Origin: an uncultured Verrucomicrobia subdivision 3 bacterium
GTDB lineage: Bacteria > Verrucomicrobiota > Verrucomicrobiia > Limisphaerales > UBA11358
Direction of reading: 5' to 3'
Assembly: GCA_903858275.1 (NCBI GenBank)
Contig: CAIOIC010000100.1
Coordinates: 62,001 to 126,000 of the forward strand
Length of the DNA: 64,000 nt
The notes under the pieces are model-generated. The model was not told the DNA's origin. It was given only the letters and a program-made list of their open reading frames with translations, and made no database searches. Below, one piece after another: positions 20,661 through 29,583 of this stretch. The translations under genes and the position numbers were made by a program. Position 1 is the first letter of the stretch. The number at the start of each line of letters is the position of its first letter.

Positions 20661-20690
20661 TGAGCGTTCCGCTGCAAACGGAATCGCTCA
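20661..20690. repeat. bulged stem-loop upstream of transposase remnant
   Basis: TGAGCGTTCCG pairs with CGGAA-T-CGCTCA: an 11-bp stem with a single bulged T and a 7-nt loop (CTGCAAA). It ends 17 nt before the remnant ATG. Confidence 0.7.
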
Positions 20691-20707
20691 GCATGACAAG
20701 GCTGAGC

Positions 20708-20842
20708 ATGAACACTTCCATCCTATATGTCAGAGTGGATATAGCTAAAGACTCGTTCCTGGCAATCCTCAAAAACTATTCCCTACCCAACACTGCGCCG
20801 GGGCGGCACCGTCTCGTCAAGCATGAGGATTTTCAACAAAGA
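20708..20842 (+). pseudogene. IS110-family transposase, N-terminal remnant
   Basis: The frame reads MNTSILYVRVDIAKDSF and, after a few residues, LPNTAPGRHRLVKH. These match the start of IS110-family (DEDD) transposases: the first catalytic Asp sits in the V(G)VDxAKD motif, followed by the NTPAGHRRLLK-like segment. Similarity stops after about 40 residues, and the frame closes at 20947 with unrelated sequence. The remaining ~300 residues, including the rest of the DEDD site and the C-terminal serine domain, are missing. The copy is dead and marks an old insertion or deletion point between metXW and the agarase-like gene. Confidence 0.65.
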
Positions 20843-20964
20843 AAATTTGGGCTGATTTTAAAAAAACACCACCATCTCACACATCGTGAGTTTCCGCCCG
20901 GCAAATTGGCGTTGAATTACATTGAGTGCACATTAGGGCTTCGGTGATAATCTGAGTGTCACCC

Positions 20965-23151
20965 ATGAATCCATCCCATTTGCAACGCAGTCACGGCAAA
21001 TCTTGCCCAGTGTTTGGCGGCATCAAGGCAGCCGCCCACCCCAAAACCTGTGGTCAATCCTTCGCCTGCAGGCTTGCTGGCTTGGGTCTGATGTTATTGT
21101 TCACATCTACTGCGCTGGCAGCGGTGCCCGGGCGACCGCTGGTGAACTTCAATAACGGCTTTGACCTGAAAACCCTTCATTGCGACGACACCAAAGTTGC
21201 GATCGCGACTTCAGGCTCCGGCTCCGCCTTGCGCATCAGCACGGGACATAAACAACCCTGGCCGGGAGTGACGGTGCCGAACGCCGCCGTAAACCGGGAT
21301 TTGTCGGCTTACGCGGCGGTGGCGCTGCGGTTGAAAAACACCGGGACCAACGCGGTGACGGTGTATTGCCGCGTGGACAATCCGGGGGCCGATGGCACAA
21401 AACATTGCGTAACCGCCTCGTTGACGCTGGGGCCGGGACAAACCAACACGCTCAAGGTAAAGCTTCCCCACGAGGCCGGCAGCACGCTGGACGGAAAACT
21501 TTTCGGGATGCGGGGCTATCCCGTGACCAGCGGCTCGGACGTTTTGAATCTGAAAAACATCACCCAGTTCAGGATCTTCGTGCGGCACCCGACCGAGGAT
21601 TACAGTTTCGAAGTGGCCGATATCAGCGCCGGAGGCGAACACACCCCGCCGACCGCATGGATTACCGATGCACAACCGTTCTTTCCGTTCATTGACACCT
21701 TTGGCCAATACAAACACAAAGACTGGCCGGGCAAGGTTCATTCGCTCGCCGAACTTCAGCAGCGGCGCGCGGCGGAGGCCTTGGAACTCACCGCCCAGCC
21801 CGGTCCGGCGGGCTGGGATAAATTCGGCGGGCTGGCCGGCGGCCCGCAACTCAAGGCCACCGGCTTTTTCCGCACGGAGAAAGTGAACGGCAAATGGTGG
21901 CTGGTGGATCCGGCGGGCCATCTGTTCTGGTCCCACGGCATCGACTGCGTGCGCATGCGGGACGCGACGCCCGTCGAGGAGCGGGCAACCTGGTTTGAGA
22001 ATTTTCCGGGCGACCAGCCGGAAAACCGCGAATTTCTTTACAAGGGATTTGCCCTCCTGGGACATTACGAAGGCCGCAACGTGAAATCGTTTTCCTTTAA
22101 CGGCGCCAATTTGAAACGCAAATACGGCGAGCGCTGGCAGCAGGATTATGCGGACACGGTGCATCAGCGGCTGCGGAGCTGGGGACTGAACACCATCGCA
22201 AACTGGTCCGATTCCAGCATCTACCTGCTACGCCGCACGCCTTACACGGATAACATCGGATCGTATGGGGTCAAAATGATCGAGGGCAGCAAGGGTTACT
22301 GGGGCAAGTTTCCCGATGTGTTTGACGCCAGTTTTGCCACCGCCATAAGCCGGGCCATGAAAAACAAAACGAACTCCAGCGCCAACGATCCCTGGTGCAT
22401 CGGCTACTTTAGCGACAATGAAATGTCGTGGGGCGATGAAACCTCGCTGGCGCTCGGCGTCCTGCAATCCCCGCCGCAACAGGCCGCCAAACGGGAATTC
22501 CTGAACGATCTCAAGGCAAAATATCCGGACATCGCCGGACTCAATTCGGCCTGGGGAACCAACTATGTTTCCTGGGACGCGTTGCTGGAAAGCCGCACGG
22601 CGCCGGACAAGGTGAAAGCCCGGCATGATCTGGTCGCCTTTGGAATCCGGCTGGCCAAAACCTATTTCCGCACCGTGCGCGACACCATCAAAACCGTGGC
22701 GCCCCACCAGCTTTACCTCGGCTGCCGTTTCGCCTGGGTGAACGATGAGGCGGCCAAAGCCGCCGGCAAGTATTGCGACGTGGTCAGTTACAACCTGTAT
22801 CAGCACAGCGTCGCCGGCTTCAAGTATCCGGGCGATGACAAGCCTTTGATCATCGGCGAATTTCATTTTGGCGCATTGGACCGGGGGCTGTTCCACACCG
22901 GTCTGGTGCCGGTGGATAACCAGCCCGCCCGCGCGGAAGCCTATTGCGATTATGTGCGCGGGGCGTTGCGCCAGCCGCAATTCGTGGGCACGCATTGGTT
23001 TCAATGGATAGACGAATCAACCACGGGCCGGGTGCATGACGGAGAAAACTATCAGATCGGTTTTCTGGACGTGGCCGACACGCCTTATCCGGAGACGATT
23101 GCCATCAGCCGCGAGATTGGCCAACGGCTCTACGAAATCAGATTGAAATGA
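20965..23151 (+). CDS. exported GH50 beta-agarase-like glycoside hydrolase
   Basis: The protein is about 728 residues from the ATG giving MNPSHLQRS. A hydrophobic segment ending LFTSTALAAVPG serves as the signal peptide. An N-terminal beta-sandwich (about residues 45-230, carbohydrate-binding-like) precedes a TIM-barrel domain opening with VNGKWWLVDPAGHLFWSHG. The acid/base Glu is expected in YFSDNEMSWGDE and the nucleophile Glu in IGEFHFGALDRGLFH, both strongly reminiscent of GH50 agarases. GH50 enzymes act on agarose or porphyran-type galactans, releasing neoagaro-oligosaccharides. It sits beside the IS110 scar and 55 nt before a GH43-like gene, which suggests an acquired two-gene galactan-processing unit. 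True substrate specificity is not established. Confidence 0.8.
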   Translation: MNPSHLQRSHGKSCPVFGGIKAAAHPKTCGQSFACRLAGLGLMLLFTSTALAAVPGRPLVNFNNGFDLKTLHCDDTKVAIATSGSGSALRISTGHKQPWPGVTVPNAAVNRDLSAYAAVALRLKNTGTNAVTVYCRVDNPGADGTKHCVTASLTLGPGQTNTLKVKLPHEAGSTLDGKLFGMRGYPVTSGSDVLNLKNITQFRIFVRHPTEDYSFEVADISAGGEHTPPTAWITDAQPFFPFIDTFGQYKHKDWPGKVHSLAELQQRRAAEALELTAQPGPAGWDKFGGLAGGPQLKATGFFRTEKVNGKWWLVDPAGHLFWSHGIDCVRMRDATPVEERATWFENFPGDQPENREFLYKGFALLGHYEGRNVKSFSFNGANLKRKYGERWQQDYADTVHQRLRSWGLNTIANWSDSSIYLLRRTPYTDNIGSYGVKMIEGSKGYWGKFPDVFDASFATAISRAMKNKTNSSANDPWCIGYFSDNEMSWGDETSLALGVLQSPPQQAAKREFLNDLKAKYPDIAGLNSAWGTNYVSWDALLESRTAPDKVKARHDLVAFGIRLAKTYFRTVRDTIKTVAPHQLYLGCRFAWVNDEAAKAAGKYCDVVSYNLYQHSVAGFKYPGDDKPLIIGEFHFGALDRGLFHTGLVPVDNQPARAEAYCDYVRGALRQPQFVGTHWFQWIDESTTGRVHDGENYQIGFLDVADTPYPETIAISREIGQRLYEIRLK

Positions 23152-23206
23152 AATTGAAATACGAACGAAACGGGTGACCATCCCAAATTTCCCTGCCAAT
23201 CAAAAA

Positions 23207-24262
23207 ATGAAACACCGCCAGACCCTCCTTCATTTCACCCGCCAACTGAAGATTATTTTCAGTCTGGGCGCGCTGGGCTTTGCCGCGGCCATGAATGCGG
23301 CGGACACACATTCCTTCAAGCCGGGGCTGCTCTGGCTCGACAGTGCTGGAAAGCCCATCAACGCCCACGGCGGCGGCATACTTTACCATCAGGGCACTTA
23401 CTACTGGTATGGCGAACACAAAGAGGGTCCGACCACCACGCCCGCTTGCAACAAAAGCTGGGGCGGCACGCGCACCGAAGTGGTGGGCGTCCACTGCTAT
23501 TCATCCACGAATCTGTTTCACTGGAAAGACGAGGGGCTGGCCCTGCGAGCGGTGACGAATGATCCCCAGCACGACCTGCACTCGTCCGGCGTGCTGGAAC
23601 GGCCCAAAGTTGTTTTCAACGCCAAGACAAAAAAATTCGTGATGTGGATGCACATTGATTCGGTTGACTACAGCGCTGCCCGCGCGGGCGTGGCGGTGGC
23701 GTATCATCCGACCGGACCGTTCACCTACCGGAACAGCGTGCGGCCGGAAGGACAAATGAGCCGCGATCAAACCCTGTTTCAGGACGATGACGGCACGGCC
23801 TACCGGGTTTATGCCTCGGAGAACAACCAGACCACCTACATCTCACGGCTCAGCGACGACTACCTGACCCATAGCGGAAAATTCGTCAAAGCGTTTGCCG
23901 GGCGCAGCATGGAGGCCCAGGCGATTTGCAAACGCGGCGGAAAATACTATCTGATTGCCTCCGGCTGTTCCGGCTGGGCGCCCAACGCGGCGCGCTCGGC
24001 GGTGGCGGACAACATCATGGGGCCGTGGACCGAACTCGAAAACCCCTGTGAAGGAAAAGATGCCCAGACAACTTTTGGCGGTCAGAGCACCTATTTGTTA
24101 CCGGTGGCCGGCAAACCCGGAGCCATTATTTTTATGGCGGACATCTGGAAAGGCGACGACATCGCCAGCTCCCGTTATCTGTGGCTGCCGATCCGTTTCG
24201 AGGATGGAAAGCCGCGCATCCGTTGGGAAAAAAGCTGGAACCTGTCGGCCTTTGATCACTGA
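23207..24262 (+). CDS. exported GH43-like glycoside hydrolase
   Basis: The protein is 351 residues from the ATG giving MKHRQTLLH; the frame extends 11 codons upstream. The hydrophobic stretch IIFSLGALGFAAAMNAAD provides a signal peptide. The five-bladed beta-propeller pattern is visible in INAHGGGILYHQGTYYWYGE (first blade), SSGVLERPKVVFNAKTKKF and SRDQTLFQDDDGTAYRVYAS. It resembles the GH43 branch containing exo-beta-1,3-galactanase-like and related proteins. Its position just downstream of the GH50-like gene fits cooperation in galactan breakdown. The exact GH43 subfamily is uncertain. Confidence 0.8.
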   Translation: MKHRQTLLHFTRQLKIIFSLGALGFAAAMNAADTHSFKPGLLWLDSAGKPINAHGGGILYHQGTYYWYGEHKEGPTTTPACNKSWGGTRTEVVGVHCYSSTNLFHWKDEGLALRAVTNDPQHDLHSSGVLERPKVVFNAKTKKFVMWMHIDSVDYSAARAGVAVAYHPTGPFTYRNSVRPEGQMSRDQTLFQDDDGTAYRVYASENNQTTYISRLSDDYLTHSGKFVKAFAGRSMEAQAICKRGGKYYLIASGCSGWAPNAARSAVADNIMGPWTELENPCEGKDAQTTFGGQSTYLLPVAGKPGAIIFMADIWKGDDIASSRYLWLPIRFEDGKPRIRWEKSWNLSAFDH

Positions 24263-24408
24263 AGCTACATTCGTTTTTACGAGCGATACGCGATCGCCCT
24301 TATTGAAGACAGTTCATGCCCCAGCCACTCATTGCAGCGAAAAACTTTTTTCTTCACTGTTGATTTCAATTCCCGCCGCCTCCACCATCTTCTTTGAATT
24401 TTGCAGTT

Positions 24409-25434
24409 ATGCGGTTCACTGATTTTTCCGAACAATCTCAAGGCGTCCAGTTGTTGCAACGCTCGCTCGCCCGCGGACGCCTTGGCCACGCCTACCTTTT
24501 TACGGGGCATCAGTTGGAGGGTCTCGAAGCGCTAGGCCGCACGCTGGCGAAAACCCTGAACTGCCAGAATCCCGTCAATACCAACGGCATTCCTACTGAC
24601 TGCTGCGAGGAATGCGGAAACTGCCGGAAAATTTCCGACGATCTTCATGCCGACATCCACTGGGCCCGGCCGGAATCCAAATCCCGCGTCATCACCATTG
24701 ACCAGACCCGCGATTTGACGCAGCAAATCCAGCTCAAGCCCACCGAGGCCGGCTACAAGATCGCCATCATTTCCGGGGCCGACCGCTTGAATTCTCAAGC
24801 CGCCAACGCTTTTCTCAAAACGCTCGAGGAACCGCCCCCGAAATCCATCCTAATCCTGCTTTCCACCGAGCCGTCGCGGATTCTGGAAACCATCCTGTCG
24901 CGCTGCCTGCGGCTGAATTTCTCCGCCGAGACCGCCCGCACCCTTTCCGCCGAGCAAGCTTACTGGCTCCAGCAATTCAGCTCGGCCGCCGCCACGGAAC
25001 AAAAAAGTTTGTTCGGTCGCTACCGGCTGCTCGATGCGCTGCTGCAACACCTCAACGCCATCCGCGCCAAGGTAGACGAAACCCTCTCCGCCCGCTCGCC
25101 GCTCGAGAAATACGACGACGCGGAGAAAAATCTGCGCGATAAATGGGAAGACGAACTGACCGCCGGCATCGAGGCTGAGTATCGCCGCCAGCGCGCCGAG
25201 GTTTTGCTGCTGCTGCAATGGTGGTTGCGCGATGTCTGGCTGCACACGCTCGCGGCGGGCGAGGAATTGCTGCATCTGCCGCAAATCGCCGGGGCGGACG
25301 AGGTCGCCAAACGCATCAATCCCCATCAGGCGCGGGAAAACCTGACGGTGCTCGAACAGACCCAGCGCCTGCTCCACAGCAACGTGCAGGAAGCCCTCGC
25401 CCTCGAAGTCGGCCTGCTGAAGCTGCAGCTTTGA
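24409..25434 (+). CDS. holB: DNA polymerase III delta' subunit, clamp-loader component
   Basis: The protein is 341 residues from the ATG giving MRFTDFSEQSQ. It shows the clamp-loader AAA+ pattern: LGHAYLFTGHQLEG (degenerate P-loop, as expected for delta'), a zinc-binding CCEECGNCRKI cluster, the sensor region AIISGADRLNSQAANAFLK followed by TLEEPPPKSILILLS, and the SRC motif ILSRCLRLNF. Delta' does not hydrolyse ATP but positions gamma/tau during beta-clamp loading. The membrane protein gene starts 5 nt downstream, so the two are probably co-transcribed. Confidence 0.9.
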   Translation: MRFTDFSEQSQGVQLLQRSLARGRLGHAYLFTGHQLEGLEALGRTLAKTLNCQNPVNTNGIPTDCCEECGNCRKISDDLHADIHWARPESKSRVITIDQTRDLTQQIQLKPTEAGYKIAIISGADRLNSQAANAFLKTLEEPPPKSILILLSTEPSRILETILSRCLRLNFSAETARTLSAEQAYWLQQFSSAAATEQKSLFGRYRLLDALLQHLNAIRAKVDETLSARSPLEKYDDAEKNLRDKWEDELTAGIEAEYRRQRAEVLLLLQWWLRDVWLHTLAAGEELLHLPQIAGADEVAKRINPHQARENLTVLEQTQRLLHSNVQEALALEVGLLKLQL

Positions 25435-25438
25435 CGCG

Positions 25439-26872
25439 ATGAAAAACGTCACCGCGACGAAAATTTACACGCTCGCGTTCGGCCTTTTCCTCGGCCTCTG
25501 CCTCTGGAAATTCGGCAACCCCGTCATCCTTGGCCACCAAATTTCCGCGCCCGCAAACGGTTCGGATTTTCTGAACAACCCGTGGCCGCCCCATTGGGCC
25601 AACTGGATTTTGCTGCCTTTGGCAATTATCGGCGGCCTGTTCGTTTTCAAAAATCGCCGCCGCGGACATTCCGACCAATCGCTGGCTGCCGGCACTTCCA
25701 TCTTCCAGTTTCCAGCTTCCATCCTCCATTTTTTGCCGCTCGTGTGGCTCGGCTGGCAATTCATCTCCGCCACGCGGACCGTTGATACCTATTTAACCGG
25801 CGTGACCATCTGGCAATTTTTCGGCTGCGCGGCATGTTATTTTCTCGGCGCGATGCTGTTTTCCCGGGAAAACCGGTCGCGCTGGCTGCTTTTCGGCGTG
25901 CTGGCCGCCTTCACCTTTTGCCTCGTCCGGGCGGTGGACCAGCGTTTGTTTGAATTTCCACAAACCTGCCAGATGCTCGCGACTGGTGAACGCTGCGGCT
26001 GGACAAATTTCCCGCCGGAAACCGTCGCCACCATGAAACTCGATGGGGTCATCATCAGCACCAATGGCATCGACGCGGTGAACCCGGTGGTCATGGCGAA
26101 ATTTCAAAAAGGCCGCGTTTCCGGCACGCTGGTTTATCCGAACGCGCTGGCCGGAATCATCCTGCTGCTCTGGCCGGTGGCGCTGGCGCTGGCTTTTGGA
26201 GCCACAAAACAAATGAAGCCGCCCATCCGTCTGGCCGCAATCACCCTGACGGTTTTTCTCGGTGGCGCGGCGCTTTTCTGGAGCGGTTCCAAGCTCGGCT
26301 GGCTCATCGGTATCGGCATGGCCGGACTTTATTTACTACGACGGGATTGGCCGAAAAAACTCAAGCTGGCGGCGGTGGCGACGGTTTTGATTATCGGCCT
26401 GGGAATTTTCGCCGTCCGTTTTCAATCCTATTTTGCCGGCGGGGTGACGAGTGCCGGGGCGCGGCTGGATTACTGGCACGCGGCCGTGCAGACCACCGTT
26501 GCGCACCCGCTTTTGGGCACCGGACCGGGAACCTTCCAGCGGCCTTACGCACAACTTAAAGCGCCGGAGGCCGAGATGGCGCGGCTGGCGCACAATGATT
26601 ACCTAGAGCAATTTTCCGATTCCGGCCTCATTGGCGGCGTCAGCTACGCGGCATGGATCCTTCTCGCGCTGGTGGTGATCGGCAAAAAACTATGGCGGAA
26701 TGGCGACGAAATTGAATTTGCCATTTATGCCGGACTGCTCGGCTGGTTTGGGCAGGGTTTGGGTGAATTTGGACTTTACGTTCCGGTGCTGGCGTGGACG
26801 GCTTTTTCGTTATTGGGCGCATTGATTGGAGCAAAAAGAATTGAATTCGACAAAAAACCGGAGTCTGGCTAG
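25439..26872 (+). CDS. O-antigen ligase / Wzy-like polytopic membrane protein
   Basis: The 477-residue integral membrane protein has about 10-12 hydrophobic segments. The large periplasmic loop and the C-terminal pattern AHPLLGTGPGTFQRPYAQ followed by ARLAHNDYLEQFSDSGLIGG are diagnostic for the Wzy_C/O-antigen ligase superfamily, which transfers or polymerises lipid-linked glycans in the periplasm. Whether this member is WaaL, Wzy or a protein glycosylation ligase cannot be told. Codons about 86-98 coincide with a five-copy heptanucleotide tract (25696-25730), which translates to SIFQFPASILHF between membrane segments, so the repeat appears tolerated within the reading frame. Confidence 0.8.
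   Translation: MKNVTATKIYTLAFGLFLGLCLWKFGNPVILGHQISAPANGSDFLNNPWPPHWANWILLPLAIIGGLFVFKNRRRGHSDQSLAAGTSIFQFPASILHFLPLVWLGWQFISATRTVDTYLTGVTIWQFFGCAACYFLGAMLFSRENRSRWLLFGVLAAFTFCLVRAVDQRLFEFPQTCQMLATGERCGWTNFPPETVATMKLDGVIISTNGIDAVNPVVMAKFQKGRVSGTLVYPNALAGIILLLWPVALALAFGATKQMKPPIRLAAITLTVFLGGAALFWSGSKLGWLIGIGMAGLYLLRRDWPKKLKLAAVATVLIIGLGIFAVRFQSYFAGGVTSAGARLDYWHAAVQTTVAHPLLGTGPGTFQRPYAQLKAPEAEMARLAHNDYLEQFSDSGLIGGVSYAAWILLALVVIGKKLWRNGDEIEFAIYAGLLGWFGQGLGEFGLYVPVLAWTAFSLLGALIGAKRIEFDKKPESG
25696..25730 (+). repeat. five-copy heptanucleotide repeat inside a coding gene
   Basis: The copies are TTCCATC, TTCCAGT, TTCCAGC, TTCCATC and CTCCATT, exactly contiguous with 7-nt phase. They lie inside the O-antigen-ligase-like gene. 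Confidence 0.8.
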
Positions 26873-26881
26873 TCTTCCCCC

Positions 26882-27322
26882 ATGAAAGTCCTGTTTCTTA
26901 ATGGCCCAAACTTGAATCTGCTTGGCACCCGCGAGCCGGAGGTTTATGGCCGGACGACTCTGGCTGACATCGAAGCGAAAGTTCGCGAACGGGCGGCGCA
27001 ATTAAAGGTGGCAGTAGATTTTCGCCAATCGAATCAGGAAGGTGAACTCGTTAACTGGATTCAGGAAGCCAAGGGCAAATTCGAGGTAATTGTCATCAAT
27101 GCTGCCGCCTATACCCACACCAGCGTCGCCCTGCGCGATGCAATTTCGGCGGTGGGTGTGCCAGCGATTGAGATTCATCTTTCCAACATCCATGCGCGAG
27201 AGGAGTTCCGGCATAAGTCCTTGATTGCTGCGGTTTGCAAGGGGCAAATCAGTGGTTTTGGTGAAAAATCTTACATTTTGGCCCTGGAAGCATCTGTTAA
27301 CGTTAACGATTCAAATATATAA
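26882..27322 (+). CDS. aroQ: type II 3-dehydroquinate dehydratase
   Basis: The 146-residue protein is standard for the dodecameric type II enzyme. It opens with [21 protein letters not shown], which contains the catalytic lid Tyr/Arg region. It continues with [33 protein letters not shown] and [17 protein letters not shown] with the catalytic His. It dehydrates 3-dehydroquinate to 3-dehydroshikimate in the cytoplasmic shikimate pathway. The gene lies 9 nt after the O-antigen-ligase-like gene and could be its transcriptional partner. The AT-rich segment after its stop separates it from accB. Confidence 0.95.
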   Translation: MKVLFLNGPNLNLLGTREPEVYGRTTLADIEAKVRERAAQLKVAVDFRQSNQEGELVNWIQEAKGKFEVIVINAAAYTHTSVALRDAISAVGVPAIEIHLSNIHAREEFRHKSLIAAVCKGQISGFGEKSYILALEASVNVNDSNI

Positions 27323-27369
27323 GCCTATTTTTGCTTAATAACCGGTTTATATCTTTTTAAAATTTGTCA

Positions 27370-27398
27370 TTGACCTTTTGAATCGGTGTAAATAGTAT
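27370..27398 (+). promoter_or_regulatory. putative sigma-70-type promoter for accB-accC
   Basis: TTGACC (27370-27375), a 17-nt spacer and TAGTAT (27393-27398) lie in the only markedly AT-rich spacer of this area, about 105 nt before the accB start. A TATAAT at 27446-27451 has no well-placed -35 partner. Confidence 0.45.
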
Positions 27399-27503
27399 CT
27401 GCCTATCGATTTTTGAACATAAGCGGGTTCTGATTCAAATGCTGTTATAATTGAAAAAAAGTCGAATTTCTCGCCGCATTATAAACTTTAACGAAAACGA
27501 ACT

Positions 27504-27977
27504 GTGGAACTCAAAGATATCAAAGCCATCATTGATTTGATGAAAAAAAACTCCATAACGGAGTTTGAACTGGAAGAAAAAGACTCAAAACTGCGCCTCA
27601 AGCGCGGGTTGAATGGCGGAACGCCGGTGGTTCAATATGATGATCCCGCGCCGGTGCAATTGATGCCAACGTCTGTTCCCGTCCCAGTTACGGCTCCGAG
27701 TACTGCTGCCGCCCCAGCGGCGACGGCCGCCACCGGCGAAGTGGACATCAAATCGCCGATGATTGGAACCTTCTATCGCACCCCTTCGCCGGAGTCGGCG
27801 GCTTACGTCGAGGTTGGCACGGAAGTCACCTCGGAAACGGTCGTTTGCATCATTGAAGCGATGAAGGTTATGAACGAAATCAAAGCCGAGGTGAAGGGCG
27901 TGATTACCCAGATACTGGTGGATGGCGGCAAACCGGTTGAATTCGGTCAGCCGCTGTTCAAAGTGCGCCCGTCTTGA
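27504..27977 (+). CDS. accB: biotin carboxyl carrier protein of acetyl-CoA carboxylase
   Basis: This is a 157-residue protein with a GTG start giving MELKDIKAII. The N-terminal helical segment resembles AccB (FELEEKDSKLRLKR). A Pro/Ala-rich linker (about residues 48-76) leads into the biotinyl domain, where K121 in IIEAMKVMNEIKAE is the biotinylation lysine. It carries the carboxybiotin between AccC and the carboxyltransferase in fatty acid synthesis. accC begins 30 nt downstream, the classic accBC pair. Confidence 0.96.
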   Translation: MELKDIKAIIDLMKKNSITEFELEEKDSKLRLKRGLNGGTPVVQYDDPAPVQLMPTSVPVPVTAPSTAAAPAATAATGEVDIKSPMIGTFYRTPSPESAAYVEVGTEVTSETVVCIIEAMKVMNEIKAEVKGVITQILVDGGKPVEFGQPLFKVRPS

Positions 27978-28007
27978 TCCGCGTCGAAACCCCCATTCCG
28001 AAATTTC

Positions 28008-29390
28008 ATGTTTGAAAAAGTTCTAGTCGCCAATCGCGGAGAAATCGCCGTCCGCATTATTCGCGCCTGCAAGGAGCTGAATATCCGCACCGTGGCGGTC
28101 TATTCGGAAATTGACGCCAACTCCATGCACGTGCAGATGGCTGACGAGGCCATTTGCATCGGCAAGGCGGCTTCATCGGAAAGCTACCTGCGCATTGACC
28201 GCCTCATCAGCGCGGCGGAAATAGCCGACGTGGATGCGATTCATCCGGGCTACGGATTTTTATCAGAAAACGCCCATTTCGCGGAGGTTTGCGAGAGTTG
28301 CAACATCCGCTTCATCGGGCCGAGTCCGCGGGCGATGAGCGCTTTGGAAGACAAAGCGGTGAGCCGTGCGCTGGCCAAGAAAGCCGGCGTCGAAATTCCG
28401 CCCGGATCCGAAGGCACGGTGGACAATGAAAAGGATGCCCTGGCCAACGCCAAGCGTATCGGCTATCCGGTAATGATTAAAGCCGTGGCGGGCGGCGGCG
28501 GGCGCGGGATGCGCATCGCCCACAACGATATTTCGCTCGTCAAAGGCTATCACACGGCGCGCAGCGAGGCGGAAAAGTGTTTTGGCAATTCCGGCGTTTA
28601 CATCGAAAAATTCATCGAGAATCCGCACCATATCGAAATCCAGATCCTCGGCGACAGCAAAGGCAAAATTATCCACCTCGGCGAACGCGACTGCTCCGTG
28701 CAGCGCCGCAACCAGAAGCTGATCGAGGAATCGCCGTCGCCATTGCTGGAATATAAATTCAAGAAGCTGCGCGACAAGATCGGCAAGGCCGCCGTGCGCA
28801 TCGCGGAGGCGGCGCGTTACACGAACGCCGGCACGGTGGAATTCATCGTGGACGACAACGGCAATTATTATTTCCTCGAAGTCAACAAGCGCATCCAGGT
28901 CGAGCATCCGGTCACGGAGGAAGTCACCGGCATTGACCTGGTGCGCGCGCAGATCGAAATCGCCATGGGCGAGCCGCTGAAGTTTTCCCAAAGCGACATT
29001 CAGATTAAAGGCCACGCCATCGAATGCCGCATCAACGCCGAAGATCCGTTTAACGATTTTCGCCCCAGCCCCGGACGCATCGAGATGTATTACCAACCCG
29101 GCGGTCGCGGCGTGCGCATGGACACGCATGCTTACGCGGGCTACACGATTCCGCCGACCTACGACTCTATGATCGGCAAACTCATCGTCAAGGGCGGCGA
29201 CCGCCGCGTGGCGATTGACCGCATGAACCGCGCGTTGAACGAGTTTCTCATCACCGGCGTCAAGACGACCATTTCCTTCCAACAGGCCATCATGCAGGAT
29301 CCCAACTTCCGCCGCGGGGTATATTCGACGAATTTTGTCGAACAGCTTCTCAGTGGTGCCCGCCGAGAATTGATTGAAGAAAAAACCTAA
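28008..29390 (+). CDS. accC: biotin carboxylase subunit of acetyl-CoA carboxylase
   Basis: The 460-residue protein matches AccC (about 450). It begins [20 protein letters not shown], has the Gly-rich ATP-grasp loop [14 protein letters not shown], and contains [47 protein letters not shown] and [14 protein letters not shown] with the catalytic residues. It carboxylates biotin on AccB using ATP and bicarbonate. It follows accB in one operon. The C-terminus is slightly longer than in E. coli. Confidence 0.97.
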   Translation: MFEKVLVANRGEIAVRIIRACKELNIRTVAVYSEIDANSMHVQMADEAICIGKAASSESYLRIDRLISAAEIADVDAIHPGYGFLSENAHFAEVCESCNIRFIGPSPRAMSALEDKAVSRALAKKAGVEIPPGSEGTVDNEKDALANAKRIGYPVMIKAVAGGGGRGMRIAHNDISLVKGYHTARSEAEKCFGNSGVYIEKFIENPHHIEIQILGDSKGKIIHLGERDCSVQRRNQKLIEESPSPLLEYKFKKLRDKIGKAAVRIAEAARYTNAGTVEFIVDDNGNYYFLEVNKRIQVEHPVTEEVTGIDLVRAQIEIAMGEPLKFSQSDIQIKGHAIECRINAEDPFNDFRPSPGRIEMYYQPGGRGVRMDTHAYAGYTIPPTYDSMIGKLIVKGGDRRVAIDRMNRALNEFLITGVKTTISFQQAIMQDPNFRRGVYSTNFVEQLLSGARRELIEEKT

Positions 29391-29541
29391 TTGACTCGAC
29401 CGGCATTTTTTGAAAAAAACTTCTCCTCATTCAAAAAACGAACGGGGTGTCAGTTCGACAGAATGGTCCGTGAACCGCAAAAACAACAACTTTCAATGGT
29501 CTAGCCGAGGTGGCCCCAGCTTTTTGATAGAAGAATTAAAT

Positions 29542-29569
29542 TTGACAGCCTTTTCAACCAGCATATCTT
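29542..29569 (+). promoter_or_regulatory. putative promoter upstream of Pro/Ala-rich gene and trxA
   Basis: TTGACA (29542-29547), a 16-nt spacer and TATCTT (29564-29569) end 14 nt before the next ATG. A start site a few bases beyond the -10 box would leave a very short leader. Confidence 0.4.
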
Positions 29570-29583
29570 GAACGGTAAACATT

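Larger units (their letters stand above)
20423..20707. other. non-coding side of IS110 scar with strong hairpins
   Basis: This stretch holds no believable gene. It contains two prominent stem-loops (20532-20560 and 20661-20690) and a small inverted repeat CTCAGC/GCTGAG (20687-20692 and 20701-20706), directly upstream of a transposase N-terminal fragment. In intact IS110 elements the non-coding 5' side encodes a structured bridge RNA, so these could be leftovers of one. Dispersed palindromic repeats are the alternative. Confidence 0.4.
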
